Source of the DNA: Pseudoneurospora amorphoporcata
Taxonomy: Eukaryota; Ascomycota; Sordariomycetes; Sordariales; Sordariaceae
Assembly (NCBI GenBank): GCA_033297205.1
Contig: MU859073.1
Span: 248,001 to 312,000, forward strand
Direction of reading: 5' to 3'
DNA length: 64,000 bases
Program-made: the position numbers and the translations under genes
The notes under the pieces: model-generated
What the model was told of the DNA's origin: nothing
The model's database searches: none
What the model saw: the letters and a program-made list of their open reading frames with translations, nothing else
Shown: piece after piece, positions 47,703-60,100 of the stretch
Layout of the letters: each line of letters opens with the position of its first letter
Position numbering within the stretch: position 1 is the stretch's first letter

Positions 47703-49280
47703 ATGAGCAGAAACAGACACATCAAAATGCTTGTACGTACTCTGAAGGAAGGTTCAGGTTCCCTTTTTCGTTGCGCGCACGGAGTCATCTGTCAACCAGC
47801 GTTGTGTTGCAACTCAGAGATTACTGCCTTCCTTTCCACAATTCCACTCGCCATTTTTTGGCAGCGCACCATCCCTCACACTCACAACCATGGATGGAAG
47901 GATGCGTCCAATCTTTGCCGTCGCAATTCGCACAAGCCAGTGTACTTAACTCGAGCTACTCTGCAGGTACCTACAACGCTAAGTCCAGTACAGCCAAAGA
48001 GTATCCATATTCCTATTCCACTCTCTGCTCCCTGGCCCTGTCCGCCCGTGGGCCCTTTTTTGGCTCTTGCCCTGGACCTTTCAGTTTCACTCCGACTCGG
48101 CTACTGCTTGCTGCCTCTCTCTACTACCTTCCCATTCCTCTCTCTTCCCACTTTCCCTCAATATGCAAATTCATCATTTTCTAGACTTCCTTGTCTCTCA
48201 GGCTATTCCCATCTCTTTTGCGCTGGCACCACGGTCGTATCAGCCAGTTTCAATCATGCCCCCTCTTCATTCGTCACAACATGCCCCAACTTATCCATTG
48301 ACTATTTCACTCTTCCATCCTTCCCATGCCGCGGCTTCGAGGGTCCGTTCAAGACCAGCCAGAGTCTAAAGTCACATCCAATCCATCCTATCCACCCCCA
48401 TGTTCGTGCTGTGCATGATGGAACCCTCGACCTCTCAGAGCATGGAGATGGAGTCGAGAGCTGCACCTCTCTGGGTCTGCTAGAGACCGAGTCTCCAACG
48501 CGCGTCGTCGATTCCCCTCTAGCTCCCGTCTCCCGTCTCCCGTTGTGGGATGGCTGCTGTCGTCCTATCTTGTCTCCTTTCGTCTTGTCCTGTTGTCTCT
48601 TCTTATATATCTCCGGTCCCCGTCCCCCCTTCTTCCCCGTCTGGACCCCGAACTTCTGAACTTCTCTTACAGTTCTAGCCTACTTCTTCTTTCTTCTCAT
48701 TGTCTTAGACAGACCAATTGGTTTCGTCAATGACCTTGTTGCTTTAACCTCCTATATTCGGTTTATATCACCTTATATTCCCATCATCAAACGCTCAGAT
48801 TACGGGTCCTCCTGGAAGTCAAGCATTGATTTGCCTGTCTTAACGAGGGCTATCCCCCCTATCAACGTTTGTTGTCGTTCGCTATCCCACCCTTCGCTCG
48901 AGAACGGCAAACCTCTATCCCCCGGTGGTGACGAGTTCGCCCTATCAAAAACCCAACAAGTTCGACCTTTCGACCTTTCGACCCGGTAAACCAAGCTTGC
49001 CAGCAACTTGTCCCGGAAGACTGGAAAGAATCACAGAAACCTCCCAGCTCCAAGCTACGTTTTCGGCCACTGCCCCCTTTTCCAATCCAGCAACTCCCGC
49101 CTCGGTCTTGCTTTCTCTTCGGATCATTCGTTCTAGTGTCATCTCTCGGACGTCAACGACAGATTCTTCACTTATCCGCCCATCTGCTGTGGACATCTCT
49201 TCCCAGTTACACAAACTGTGCTAGTAGAACATATCCAGTACACGTTTGGTTTGCTCCTTGCCGGGCATCGATCTCTCAGC
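47703..49280 (+). promoter_or_regulatory. Pyrimidine-rich upstream/leader region of cps-1
   Basis: Strongly C/T-rich sequence leading up to the cps-1 ATG, a common look for promoters and long leaders in Neurospora. It includes short tandem repeats CTCCCGT x3 (48523-48543) and TTCGACCT x3 (48961-48984). The C/T bias removes plus-strand stop codons, which explains a 318-codon open frame from 47703 to 48659. Its translation is Pro/Ser/Leu-rich without a known domain, so I do not call it a gene. The true transcription start is unknown. Confidence 0.5.
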
Positions 49281-51135
49281 ATGGCTGAGTTAATGGGTTT
49301 TATAATACCAAATTTGGACTTTTTATGGTCCGCCCATTTTTGGTTTTACTTCCATATTGTCATATGGTATGCTTGGCTTGTGCACTTCCAGTCTCATCCA
49401 TTCCGCCACGCCTCCGCGCGTGCTAACCGCTTCACTCAGGCTGCATCGTTATGTGCGCCTTATAGTTCACTGTTTCAGCCACTGGACCTACAAGTCCGTA
49501 CAGCCAAAAAAGGACCCAACATTCACCTCGGCAGACGTTACTGTCATTATACCGACCATCCACAACCAATTCGAGGAACTGCGCACCTCGCTTGAAAGCA
49601 TCCTAGCATGCAAGCCTGCCAAGCTCATACTCGTAACCACGTGGAATAAGTATGAGTCGCTCGAAGCGATGGCGGCTACGCTGAAAAAGCCAGCTTGCGA
49701 TCACCCCATCAAGATCGAAGTCCTTCATGTGGACAAGGCGAATAAAAGACTGCAGGTGTGCAAGGCGTTGGAAGACAACCATGTCGAAACAGAGATCACG
49801 GTCATGGCCGACGATGATGTCGAGTGGCCATCGACACTAATGCCCTGGCTCCTTGCCCCATTTGAGGACGAAAGAATCGGCGGAGTTGGTACCTGCCAGC
49901 GGGTGAAGCGCATCGATGGAGACCTCACAACACGCATCTACAACTGGCTTGGGGCGGCGTATATTGAGCGCCGCAACTTTGAAATCTCAGCTACCCACAA
50001 CATCGACGGCGGTACTTCTTGCATGTCTGGACGCACCGGTGCCTACCGCTCGGACATCCTCAAGGGCTACCCGTTCCTTAGTGGCTTCAAGAGCGAGAAA
50101 TGGGGCAAGTATATCCTCAACGCTGATGACGACAATTATGTCACTCGCTGGTTGGTCGCGCACCAATGGAAGACCTGGATCCAGTATGACCCCGAGTGCG
50201 AGATCGAGACAACGTTGGAAACCAGCGTCAAGTTCCTGTATCAGTGTTCCCGCTGGGCGAGAAGCAACTGGAGAAGCAACTGGACCAGTCTTGTGCACGA
50301 GAGATACGTGCTTACGTGAGTTGAGCCGCTCCCAACCGAACCCTAGCAATAAATACCCTTAAGGTCACTGTGCACGACCGTGTTGTGTGCACCACCATCC
50401 ATCACCCCTGGCCCCATTCTCGACCCTGTTCCCCACCCGCAGGCGCCCCTATCCACCCATACCCCCCTGTCCCTCCTTGTTAACACTCGTCAACAACAGT
50501 CAACAACCATGGTGCACTTACGCTCTCCACATCGCAACCTTTACGTCCTTGGCCTTTGTTGTCGACCCGCTCCTGCTCTTCTCATGCTGGTGGGGCACTG
50601 AGGGCTGGACTCACAACGATCGGGTCACTCTTTTGCTGGCCGAGATCGTCTTCATGTTTGGCTTCACCAAGGTCGTCAAGCTGGTTGGACTCTTCCGCAA
50701 GAACCCACGAGACCTTATCTATCTGCCTGTTTCGATTCTGTTTGGATATTTCCATGGCTTGATCAAGTTATACGCTCTTTTTACGCTTAAACATGTAAGT
50801 CACTCCGAAATGTCGACATCCGTTAGCGATGAACGAGACTAACCGAAGACGTCTCGCAGACTTCATGGGGAAGCCGCGCCGATGGTGATGAGCACAATAC
50901 GTTCCGTCTGCAAGAGAAGCCTCCTCGCAGTCAGACCATGTTGACACCATCCGGACCAGGCTTGGATGACTTGTCCGAGAAGCCTTCAAAGGGTTCTCGA
51001 AAGACCGGCGGTGTCACGCAGAGTCGACGCCTGACTACTACCGGCACCTCAGTCTCGCACAACAACTGCGAACACGCCAACGGCGGATGTACGGTTGCAC
51101 CCACGGACCTTTCGCACCCGTCTTTGCAAGGTTAA
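49281..51135 (+). CDS. cps-1: Family-2 glycosyltransferase, CPS-1-type polysaccharide synthase
   Basis: Membrane-bound processive glycosyltransferase (GT2), related to the fungal Cps1/hyaluronan-synthase-like enzymes needed for cell-wall polysaccharide in Neurospora and other fungi. Exons are 49281-49366, 49440-50315, 50500-50794 and 50860-51135 (510 residues); all introns have GT..AG ends. The N-terminus has a membrane segment (residues about 15-28). The cytoplasmic catalytic part has VIIPT, the nucleotide-sugar motif MADDDVEWP (Asp 153-155), GTSCMSGRTGAYRS, NADDDNY and the QxxRW motif QCSRW (about 297-301). Three C-terminal membrane helices follow (around TFTSLAFVVDPLLLF, LLLAEIVFMFGF and LPVSILFGYFHGLI). 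The last exon is a hydrophilic Ser/Thr-rich tail. The polymer made is not shown by the sequence. It is the only recognisable gene in the right half of the window. Confidence 0.93.
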
Positions 51136-54100
51136 CGGTCCTGATTTGCTGCTGCTACCACTGCTGCACCTGTGCGTATAGCTAGAGCAACAGCAGCCGC
51201 CGATTTCAGGTGGCAGAACCATGGGGGACTTGGTCAGGCGGCAATTGAGTCGCCTGGCAGGTTTGTGAAGATTACGAATTCAATGACTGAACGACGAAAA
51301 TGAATTTCGTGTCTTCTCTGTCAAGCCGTCGGGACAGAGGCAGGGTGGAAGTTGTGGGCAATGCTTCTGGCAGAACAAGATGCATCGGCCAGCCCCTGTC
51401 CAGCGGTTTTGGAGCTTGTTGCTGGCGCTTTTTTAAGACCTGGAATATGGTTGTACACAAAAGCATATGGGTTTATTGGGTGCTTTTGACTCCCTTCTCG
51501 GTTTCTGTTTGGCAGGCATGCGGAGGCGGGAACTGGCTGGGAATATGAGTGAACAAAACCCACAGCAATGGGTGAGACGGTTCTGGGACAAAGTGTGCAT
51601 GTTATTTTGGCTTTCTTGTTCTCCATTTCATCTTTTCACGCTCATTTTGGGATGTAGACAGACCCCTTGAAAGGGTCATTTGTTTTTGGTTAATTCCGTC
51701 TATGCTCGACACAAGGAGGCTGGATGGGAAGTGTGTTTTACAGGATTCATGATTATCCACTGAGCCCTCAAGAGTTTGGGGACAGAAGCATGGGGGGATT
51801 GGAGCATAGAACAGAGTATTAGACTTTTGGATAGAACGACGGGGAAGCTCCCACAACAGCAATATCTGAGTTTCACATTACCCGAGACACTACCTCGATG
51901 GAAGCCATCGTTCCACCCATGCCACCGCACTCTATTCAAGTGAGGCGTCACAAAAGCTGTGCCGATCATGAGCTGGGAGAAGAAAATTCGACAAGTTTAT
52001 GGCCAATCAAAGGCTCGAAAGCTTCCTAATCGGGACATGAGATGAAATGCACGCAGTATCGGATACGGATACAAAGGCCCAACTGACCACCACGTAGTAC
52101 ACGTCCGTATTGACTGTGTTCAAAACATGATGGCCAGGGCCTCATCATGGATGTCACACAACAGGTCAACTGCAAGCCATCATGCTTCAAAGCAAAGGGA
52201 ACAGGGGCGTTCAACCAACAGGTGCGTTACACGGCATGGCTGACAGGACTGCAAGGGGAAATACCATGTAAGTCAACAAGCAGTCGGAGACTTGAGCTCA
52301 CATTCCATAAAAGCCACCCCGCTTTTGGCGGATGTTTTAGTCAAGCGATAATTTTGATCAGTTGATTCAGTTGTCGTGATGGTCTTGTAGGCTGGGGTAT
52401 CCTACCCACGTATCTTAGGGATGGCTGTCAATAGTGCACAACCCCTCATTATCAGTCAGCCTGATGTGATGTTATGGCATCATCGAGCAGGTATGTTTGG
52501 TGGTGTAAACAGCATGTGAATACTAAGATATATGGAAGTCAACAAACAACAGGGTCCAAGCTCCGATCGATGGGCCATCAATCCGGATCTCAAAAATCTG
52601 GAGAAAATGGTAAGAACGGCAAGACCTACGGACATACGATTTCCAGTTCTACCTGGTCGGTCTACATGCGGATGCCCCATCTCACTAACTGCTCCAAAAC
52701 GCCCCGCTTGAGCGAGGGCCTGGAATTCGTCCAAGATCGTCCGGCTTTTGTTTAGTTCCCCTGCCCTGGTCCCGTCCCCGTCCCTGGCCCTATGTACCGT
52801 CACCATCCGCAGCCCCCGAACGGGGACCGGACCTCTTAATGTTTGGTCGAATCAAAGTTGCGGGCATGGCTAGCCCAACCCCTCCTCCTCCTCCCCTTAG
52901 GTCCCTGTGTTTCCGGATGAACTGACAAGAGTCCCTTGACTTGACATTTTCATGACTTTGACACGGGCATCTTGCAGCGGCCTCTATTTGTAGCGCAGAT
53001 ACGTCCATGTAGTACATTTTATGTACAACACCGATGAGGAGTCGGGCGGGATCGGCAGCCCCGCACAGAAGAAGAAATTAATTATCACAAGAACGGCTCG
53101 ACAATCGGCATCAAGCAAGCCAAAAGCGGCAGGGACATCTTGCGTCTATAGCCGCGATGAAGCATGACGTGCATGTTCTTCCCGTCATGGGGCCTTGGCC
53201 GTGGCTTCGTTAATGGTGGCTTTCAAAAAAAACCTCCAAAGTCATGCCCGGCCACAGACTCAACGCGGACACTGATACTGACCTCCCATCTCTTGTATGA
53301 TCATTCCAAAGCAGTACTCACATTCTGAGGGATTCCATTCAACAGAAATGGCGTTGACAGATGTCTACAACGGATCTGTTCGCGTCAAACTGCACGCTCT
53401 GCCTGCCCCTGCTGCCTGCAGTCCTGTCATCTGCCTGTTCTGTTCCTTCCAAAATACGAGATGATCATGAAGAACCTGAAGGAATACAGCAGTGGTGAGC
53501 ACCTGCCTACAGACGGGAGACTAAATCTTGGCACTGACCTCGCAACTTCCTTTCTCTTTCGTCCTTTCCCACAACAGCATGAACAAAATGTCACCATTGC
53601 ACGAGAATTCTCCATCTCCATATTTCCCTTTTCCTCGCAAATTCTCGAGGGGATAAGGATCGGATGGGCAGGTACAGTAAGGTACCTAATAGGTGTGCTC
53701 TGGCGATGACGGATGAAAATGTCCCGTTCTTCCTCGCCTTCCACTTTTCCGGTCACAACTTGCAATTCGAGACGCTTAGTTCCGTTCCAAGCCTACACAC
53801 GGCGACCTACCTACACTACTCCCGGCTGTATCTATGAACAATCCTTCCCACCAAAGGCTTGCATCAGTACAGTGTTCCCCTTCTCCCTTCACATCTTTTG
53901 GCCATAGAGCTGTCGTTGGTTGATCTCGCTAACGGTTCACTCTAAGCAGGAACATTCCTCCTTCCTATTTTGCTCTTCTGACTGTTCGGTTAGGTACCGC
54001 TCCCAGACATGAGCCCCCAGGCGACGTGTACACAGTAATCACAACAACAAACTCGGCCTCCGCAAGGCGTCTCCCCACCCTATCCACGAAAGCAAAACAC

Positions 54101-57100
54101 ATCCGAGAAATACGTACAATTTAAGCCTACATATCCTTTGCGGCAGCGGTTGGAGGCAGCAAAAATCATGATACTGGATCCAGACAGCGTTTCCTTTGCT
54201 GAGCACCAATTACGTCGCCGAAGCTTGACCATCGGTAGAGTCTGAAAATCGTCGTGGCTTGGCCTGCCTAGTCAAGCTAACTGTGAACGCAAGATCGCGT
54301 CAAGAGGGCGTGGGGTGTTACATCGTCCCTAGAACAGCTAATAATCCCAGCTCCCCAGCAAGTCATTCGCTAATGCGCTGTACACGTACAGTAGGTAATT
54401 GCAGGTGACATTGGATGTCGAAAACTGATGATGTCTTGACCCTTCCATTTCCGTTGTCAAAACGTCGCTCTTCTGCTGAGGGCATTACCGAAATACTGAC
54501 CCTGTAGGCCTCTCGCAGGACTTCAACATGACGCTCAAGGGCAGATTCGAGAGCTCAAGCTAGCCCCGCCCACCTCTCCATCCACAACACGCTTAGCCCT
54601 TTTTTCTCGGATCTGCGTCTCCTCAATGGAGACGACTTCATGGTGGTGATTGTTGGCGGGCAGGCGGGGTGGCTTGCAGGGTTCGGAAGTCGCATTCTTT
54701 TCACAAAACAGACCCCTAGGCGTGCCTGTGACAGGAGCATTTACGGTGGGGCTCATTTTCACATTCGACAAGTTCCCAGATGTCGTTTCCAGGGCCTGGA
54801 CCACGACTTCCTGTTCAATCAATGCCGCAAACCGACACCTCACAAGCCTGGTTCTGTCGAACTTGGCACTGTCGAGCGGCGCCAAGTGCCAATGTCTCGG
54901 GAAGGCCACATGAGTTCGCGGTCAGCACCCAAGAACCCCAGCCACTCACGGCGCGTCTAGGTCTGGGTCTCAAGTCTCAACTCATCAGGGTAGTGTGACG
55001 AAAGTGGTGAACCAGCGGGGAAATGGGGCACGAATGACAAGAAAAATAGTGAGGGGCTTGTGTTGGCCATTGGGGATACCCTGTGGAGAAGATGCCGAAT
55101 AAGATTAGTACCTTACTCGGGTGAGTTCGATGTTGAAGGACGAACTCGAATTTTGTCATTTTCTCCCCGTTTTGTGTGGAGAATCGACTCCGTCTGCTAC
55201 TCTAAACAGTTACAAGTCTAGGAAACCGCGCTTTCCAAATATGCGGCGACACCACCAAGGTGATTTGTGCTGAAGATTCGTTCGCCATCCTCGCGCCACG
55301 CACAGCATCGACTAGTTTATGTCTTACATGTATGTATGGGCATCACCAAAACAGGGACTGGGCGGCAGCAATCCATATCCAAACCCGCGATGGTACCTCG
55401 TGAGTTCGTATATGGGACTTCAGAAGGGCAACTCGCCTGCAAAGTTGTCCCCGTCACGGTGCTGTCGCGAGCGCTCTGTACGGTCGTACCTGCGACTAAA
55501 TACCAATACAACCTCATCATCGGAGGGCTTTACGATGATAGCCATGTAGGGGTTCGTTACCTAAAACCTATCGAAAGCTGACAGGGGAGACGTTGCTTGA
55601 TGTTGATGTTAAGAACCGACTAATCGTGTTGACAGTGTACGAAAACGAGGGGACATGCCTGAACGCAAAAGATAACAAACCGGAAGCGAGAAGAAGCGAA
55701 TAGCATCGTTTACAATATTTCGGCATGCTGTACGAAAAGCCAGGTGCGAAATCGGCATCGACACTTAACCACATGGGTGTGCACACCATCAACCAAATGG
55801 CTATGGTGTGATTGCTATAACGTCGCAACAGGTCAAAGGCGATTCATCATCCCATACCTACCACACCAAAGCCATTAAGGGAGTGCGGTGCTTGATAAGG
55901 ATACACCAATCTTGGTACTATCCGATGCTGTGCAAGACCAGACCACTCATACCATCCTCATCAAAAGGTTGGTAGCATTGCCTTATGTGGTGAGAAGGTT
56001 AAGTTGGATCTATCTGCAACAAGCTCGACCGGCTGATGACAGAGCATAATCGTAAATGATTACGCAGGAACCTATAATGGGAAACCGGTGAAGAGCCCAT
56101 GATGTCAACAGCGCCAGCGACATGAAGCACGACAGGATGAACCGGGCCAAAATGTGAGGGTAAGCGAGCCGCAATTTTGTGCAGCACTGCAGGACCTGAC
56201 TGTTCTACGGCGGAGTGACATGGATTACTGCTACTGACGAAGTGGTGATGGAACACTTAATATAAGCGATGGTGGGCGATTCGACGTCCGCTGCAACGTT
56301 GGTAATCTGCTTTTGGGTTGCAGTTCACTTCGGAGCTACGCTGCACTTGGGAGCCCCAACCGTTGCGCCGCTGTCCATCACAACGTCGATCAAATGTTCT
56401 ACCTATCAAGCTTATCAGGTACTAAACAAAATGCCAACCTCGTAGGTGCTTCTTCGGCGGCAAACCTGACACAAAGTCAGAGCATTAATCTCGAGGAGAT
56501 CTTGCGCTGGAGCTCAAGCAACGGGAGGTGACGTCTCATCGGATGGCAAGTTGAACGAATGTACACGGCTCGATGCTCAGTATTTCCCTGGCCTCCGGCC
56601 TCTGGCGTAAGAGGGCGAAGCGAAGCCGACGTAACCGGACCTTACTCGCAGATTCGCTTGCCTGTGGAGGGCGTGCGAGGAGAGAGCCAATTCAATGCGG
56701 ACAAGCTGATGGAGACTAGGGCCCCGTGAAGGCAGTCCCTCGGAGGCCGGCTACGGGGTTGTGCCGGGAAGATGCCGGCATCGCGAAGTGGGCAAGAGGA
56801 CAGCGAGCACGGCAGTTTGTTGTTGAGACTTGACACTGGACAGTGAGACTAGGTCACCAAGGTGGATGAAGAGATTGCGAAGCTTTTGAAACATTGGACA
56901 GGAGAGCCGGCAGCGTGCACGCCGTAGCAGATTGCACCGTTGCTCCGAGGTGGAAGAGGATGGGATCCGTCCGCTGTCATTGCCAAAAGCCCGCAAACGA
57001 GAAGAAGCGAAGGCCAGGGGATCCCCTCCACGAGCCGCACTTTTTTTGCGGAGAATCCGCAATCCCGCAAGCCGGTGATCCACAATATACCGCAAGTGGG

Positions 57101-60100
57101 TTCCGCAATCTGGTTCCGCAATCGGTGCAGTGCGCCGCTGTCCGGAAGAGGTTGGGGCCGTAGTCGTAGGATGAGGCACGGCGAACGACGAAGAAGGGTC
57201 ACTGACGGGCATGTATTCGAACCGGAGATGGGGGCCCGATGTTTGAGAAAATGCGACTGGTGCGCAAAAGAAAGCTCCGCCCCCGCTTGGCCCTCCTCCT
57301 CCCAAGAATAGGCTCCGGGATCCGCACCGGGTGGGATAGCACCTACTTCAACGTCCATGACAGTCAGGAAAAGGAAAAGGCGGCTGACCTCTCGGGTGTT
57401 TTTCTTCATTCCTGATTGAGGGAAGGAGATGAAGTTGGGGCAGGTGGAGATTCTTGAATTGTGAGAAACATCTCGACAGCAGAGGGTGGGGGAGGGGTGC
57501 CGAACAGAGATCTCTCAGTCTCAGCTATGAAAACAAACGGCGGGCGGGGTGAGATTATCAACCGTTGAAGTCCTCATCGAGGTCTGGCCGCCTGGCGAAG
57601 TGCCGCTGAGTGCAATGCTGTGCGCATCTCAGTCTCCCCCATCCGTCTTGTTCAGTTCTTTCAACCGTTTTCTTTCCAATGCTGCACGTATCTCGCTAAC
57701 GGCACAAACAGGTAGTCTAGTGCCTAAGCACGTGCGTCATCACGTCGCCGGCTCGCAAGCTGGGGACACGACGAGGGCACAAAATGAGGAGCTAAGGCGC
57801 CAGTGACGTTGTTGATTGGCTCCAGTGGAAGAATACAAAATGTACCATGTAGGTGCGCTGGTGAAGTCGCCGCAGAACCCCCACAGGCCTTACTGCATGA
57901 GATACGATGTTTTGGTTCATGTACTTGTATCCTTTTGTCTTTGGAACGTTTCCTCACGGAGCTTGGAGAGAAGCTTGAGGGCTACGGTGACAGTGTGCTA
58001 AGACAACGGTTACCTAGAAGGAGGGGCGGGACGGCCACGGGGTGGCTCGAAACGGTGCGAGTGGCTTTACCCTATTGGCTTTACGTCTTATTTCTTTTTT
58101 TTCTTTTTTCTCTCTTTTTCTTGCTTTTCCTTATTCTTTGCTTCAAGCGCTATTCTGACACCATCATACATGTTTTACTATGCCATTTGCACAGCACATC
58201 AGACCCGAGGCGTCCAAAATGACGGGCAAAAAGGAAGACGATCAGACCCTAGAGTATCTTAGTAACATTGCCGGCAGCAGGCAACGCTAATATTGTGACC
58301 TTGATGAACTTCGCGATGTTACACAGTGAGGTAGGTAACCAAATATCAAGGTGGGTAGGCAACTAACTCTACTATTAAAAGTATGTAACCTGACCTCACC
58401 TGATGCCTATGAGGCAGACTGGCAGACAGAAAGGCAGACAAACGTCCCCTTGACCCGGCTGTGCCCGGCCAGGTCCGACGACAACTGTTTGGATTTTGCG
58501 CAAACGGGCCCGGAGATACTCTTTGCTGCCTTCGGGCACTCCTTGAACAGCAACGGCAACATTCGAGGCAGACAACGACAACAGAGCAACGGCGCATGCC
58601 CAGCGAATTACACAATCAAGTTGGTCCACAAGTCGAGGTTTGCCATATACCGTTACTGCTGACTTCTTGTTACCCAGGGGAACCCTGAAACGGCACCGTA
58701 CCTCCTCCATCAACGTATGTCGGCAGGAGAGCGAGAAATTCCCCTTCAACTTCCACTCTGCTCCCCCCTCCCCGTTCTGTTCCCCTCTCAACATTGCAGT
58801 TCGACCAAGGTGCCTTGCCTTAGTGTCCTCCGGCCTTCCACTCACATCACCTCTCCCACTCTCTCCCACTCAAACTTAAGACCGGTTCAGATGGGGTATC
58901 TCAGTCTTGGAAGCCACTCAGATCACTCCCCTTCATCCTTCTCCCGCTCATTCCGGACCCTCTCCCGCACCCAAACATCCAAATAACGGTAGAGGCATTG
59001 GAAGGCATCGTGAAACGCGGAAGATGGGGGGACATATGCGGGCAAAAAGGGGTGACATGTAAGGGGAGGCGAGGGATCCAGATCCAGGGGAATAACAAGC
59101 AACACTTGGCAGAAGCTCGTCACGACACGTATAAGGTACATATGTACGATGCGTACAGCGTACCCGTTAGCTTGCCGCTTGGAGACGCAGGTTCGTGGAT
59201 TCCGTAGGCGAGAAGAAAGCACTGGAGGAGACCCTTGTGGGTGCTCTTGCGCCCCGGTGCTTGCTCTCGTGTGAAATTCGCCGAATCTACCCGTACACTC
59301 CGCTCGGGAAAGATGCGAAGTCATTCGAGAGGATGGCCTATTCTGGGAGGTTCCTTTCATACGGTGAGTAAGGTGAGAGTGGTCACAAGGCGTACGTGTT
59401 CTGCCTAGGTAAGGCGTCTGTGTGTCTGTCTGTCCGGAGTCAACGGCGTCGGCGGCACGTGAGATCTTGAAACGAAACGGATTGGATGAGGTGGAGGCCA
59501 TACAAAGACTCCGTTGTACGTATTAGTCTGTAACCCTCACCTTCGTCGAATCTGGGCCCGTCGTTGGTTTATCCGGTCTTTCTTGGGCATTAGGGTCACC
59601 TCATTTTGCTCACCCACTTAGAACCGCTATCGTCCATCTTCCACTCCAGTTTCTGGGCCCAAAGAGATACTATGGGGCGCAGAAATTCGTATGGACATCT
59701 AACTGGACGTTCAAAAGACACTGACATGGATGATGGATGTAAGCATATTGAAAGATGGGAGTGTGAACAGAGAGCGAGAAAAACTCTGCTACATGGATAC
59801 GTCGGAGGATATCGTTTGGTGGGGAACCAATAACTCCAAAGGATTTCGTAAGGTAGGTGAGAACAATATTAACATGAGCTAACATCTACATATGTAGGCA
59901 TCTTATGTTTCCAGGTATGTCATTTGGTTGTTTACGTACGATCAACTTTGCCAGTTAGCTACAGTTGATGCCGTTAACTGATGGGGGTTGGTGAAATCAA
60001 AAGAAGGCACGAACAGTGTAAGAGATATTTTTGGACTTCGATCGACCGCACCAGGAACAAACAGGTGACCAAAATGTAATGTGTAACAACTGACAGAAGT

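Noticed and set aside
27197..49280. RIP-degraded transposon block
   Set aside because: The region lacks the strongly AT-rich, TpA-heavy composition of RIP and shows no transposase, reverse transcriptase or terminal repeats that I can recognise.
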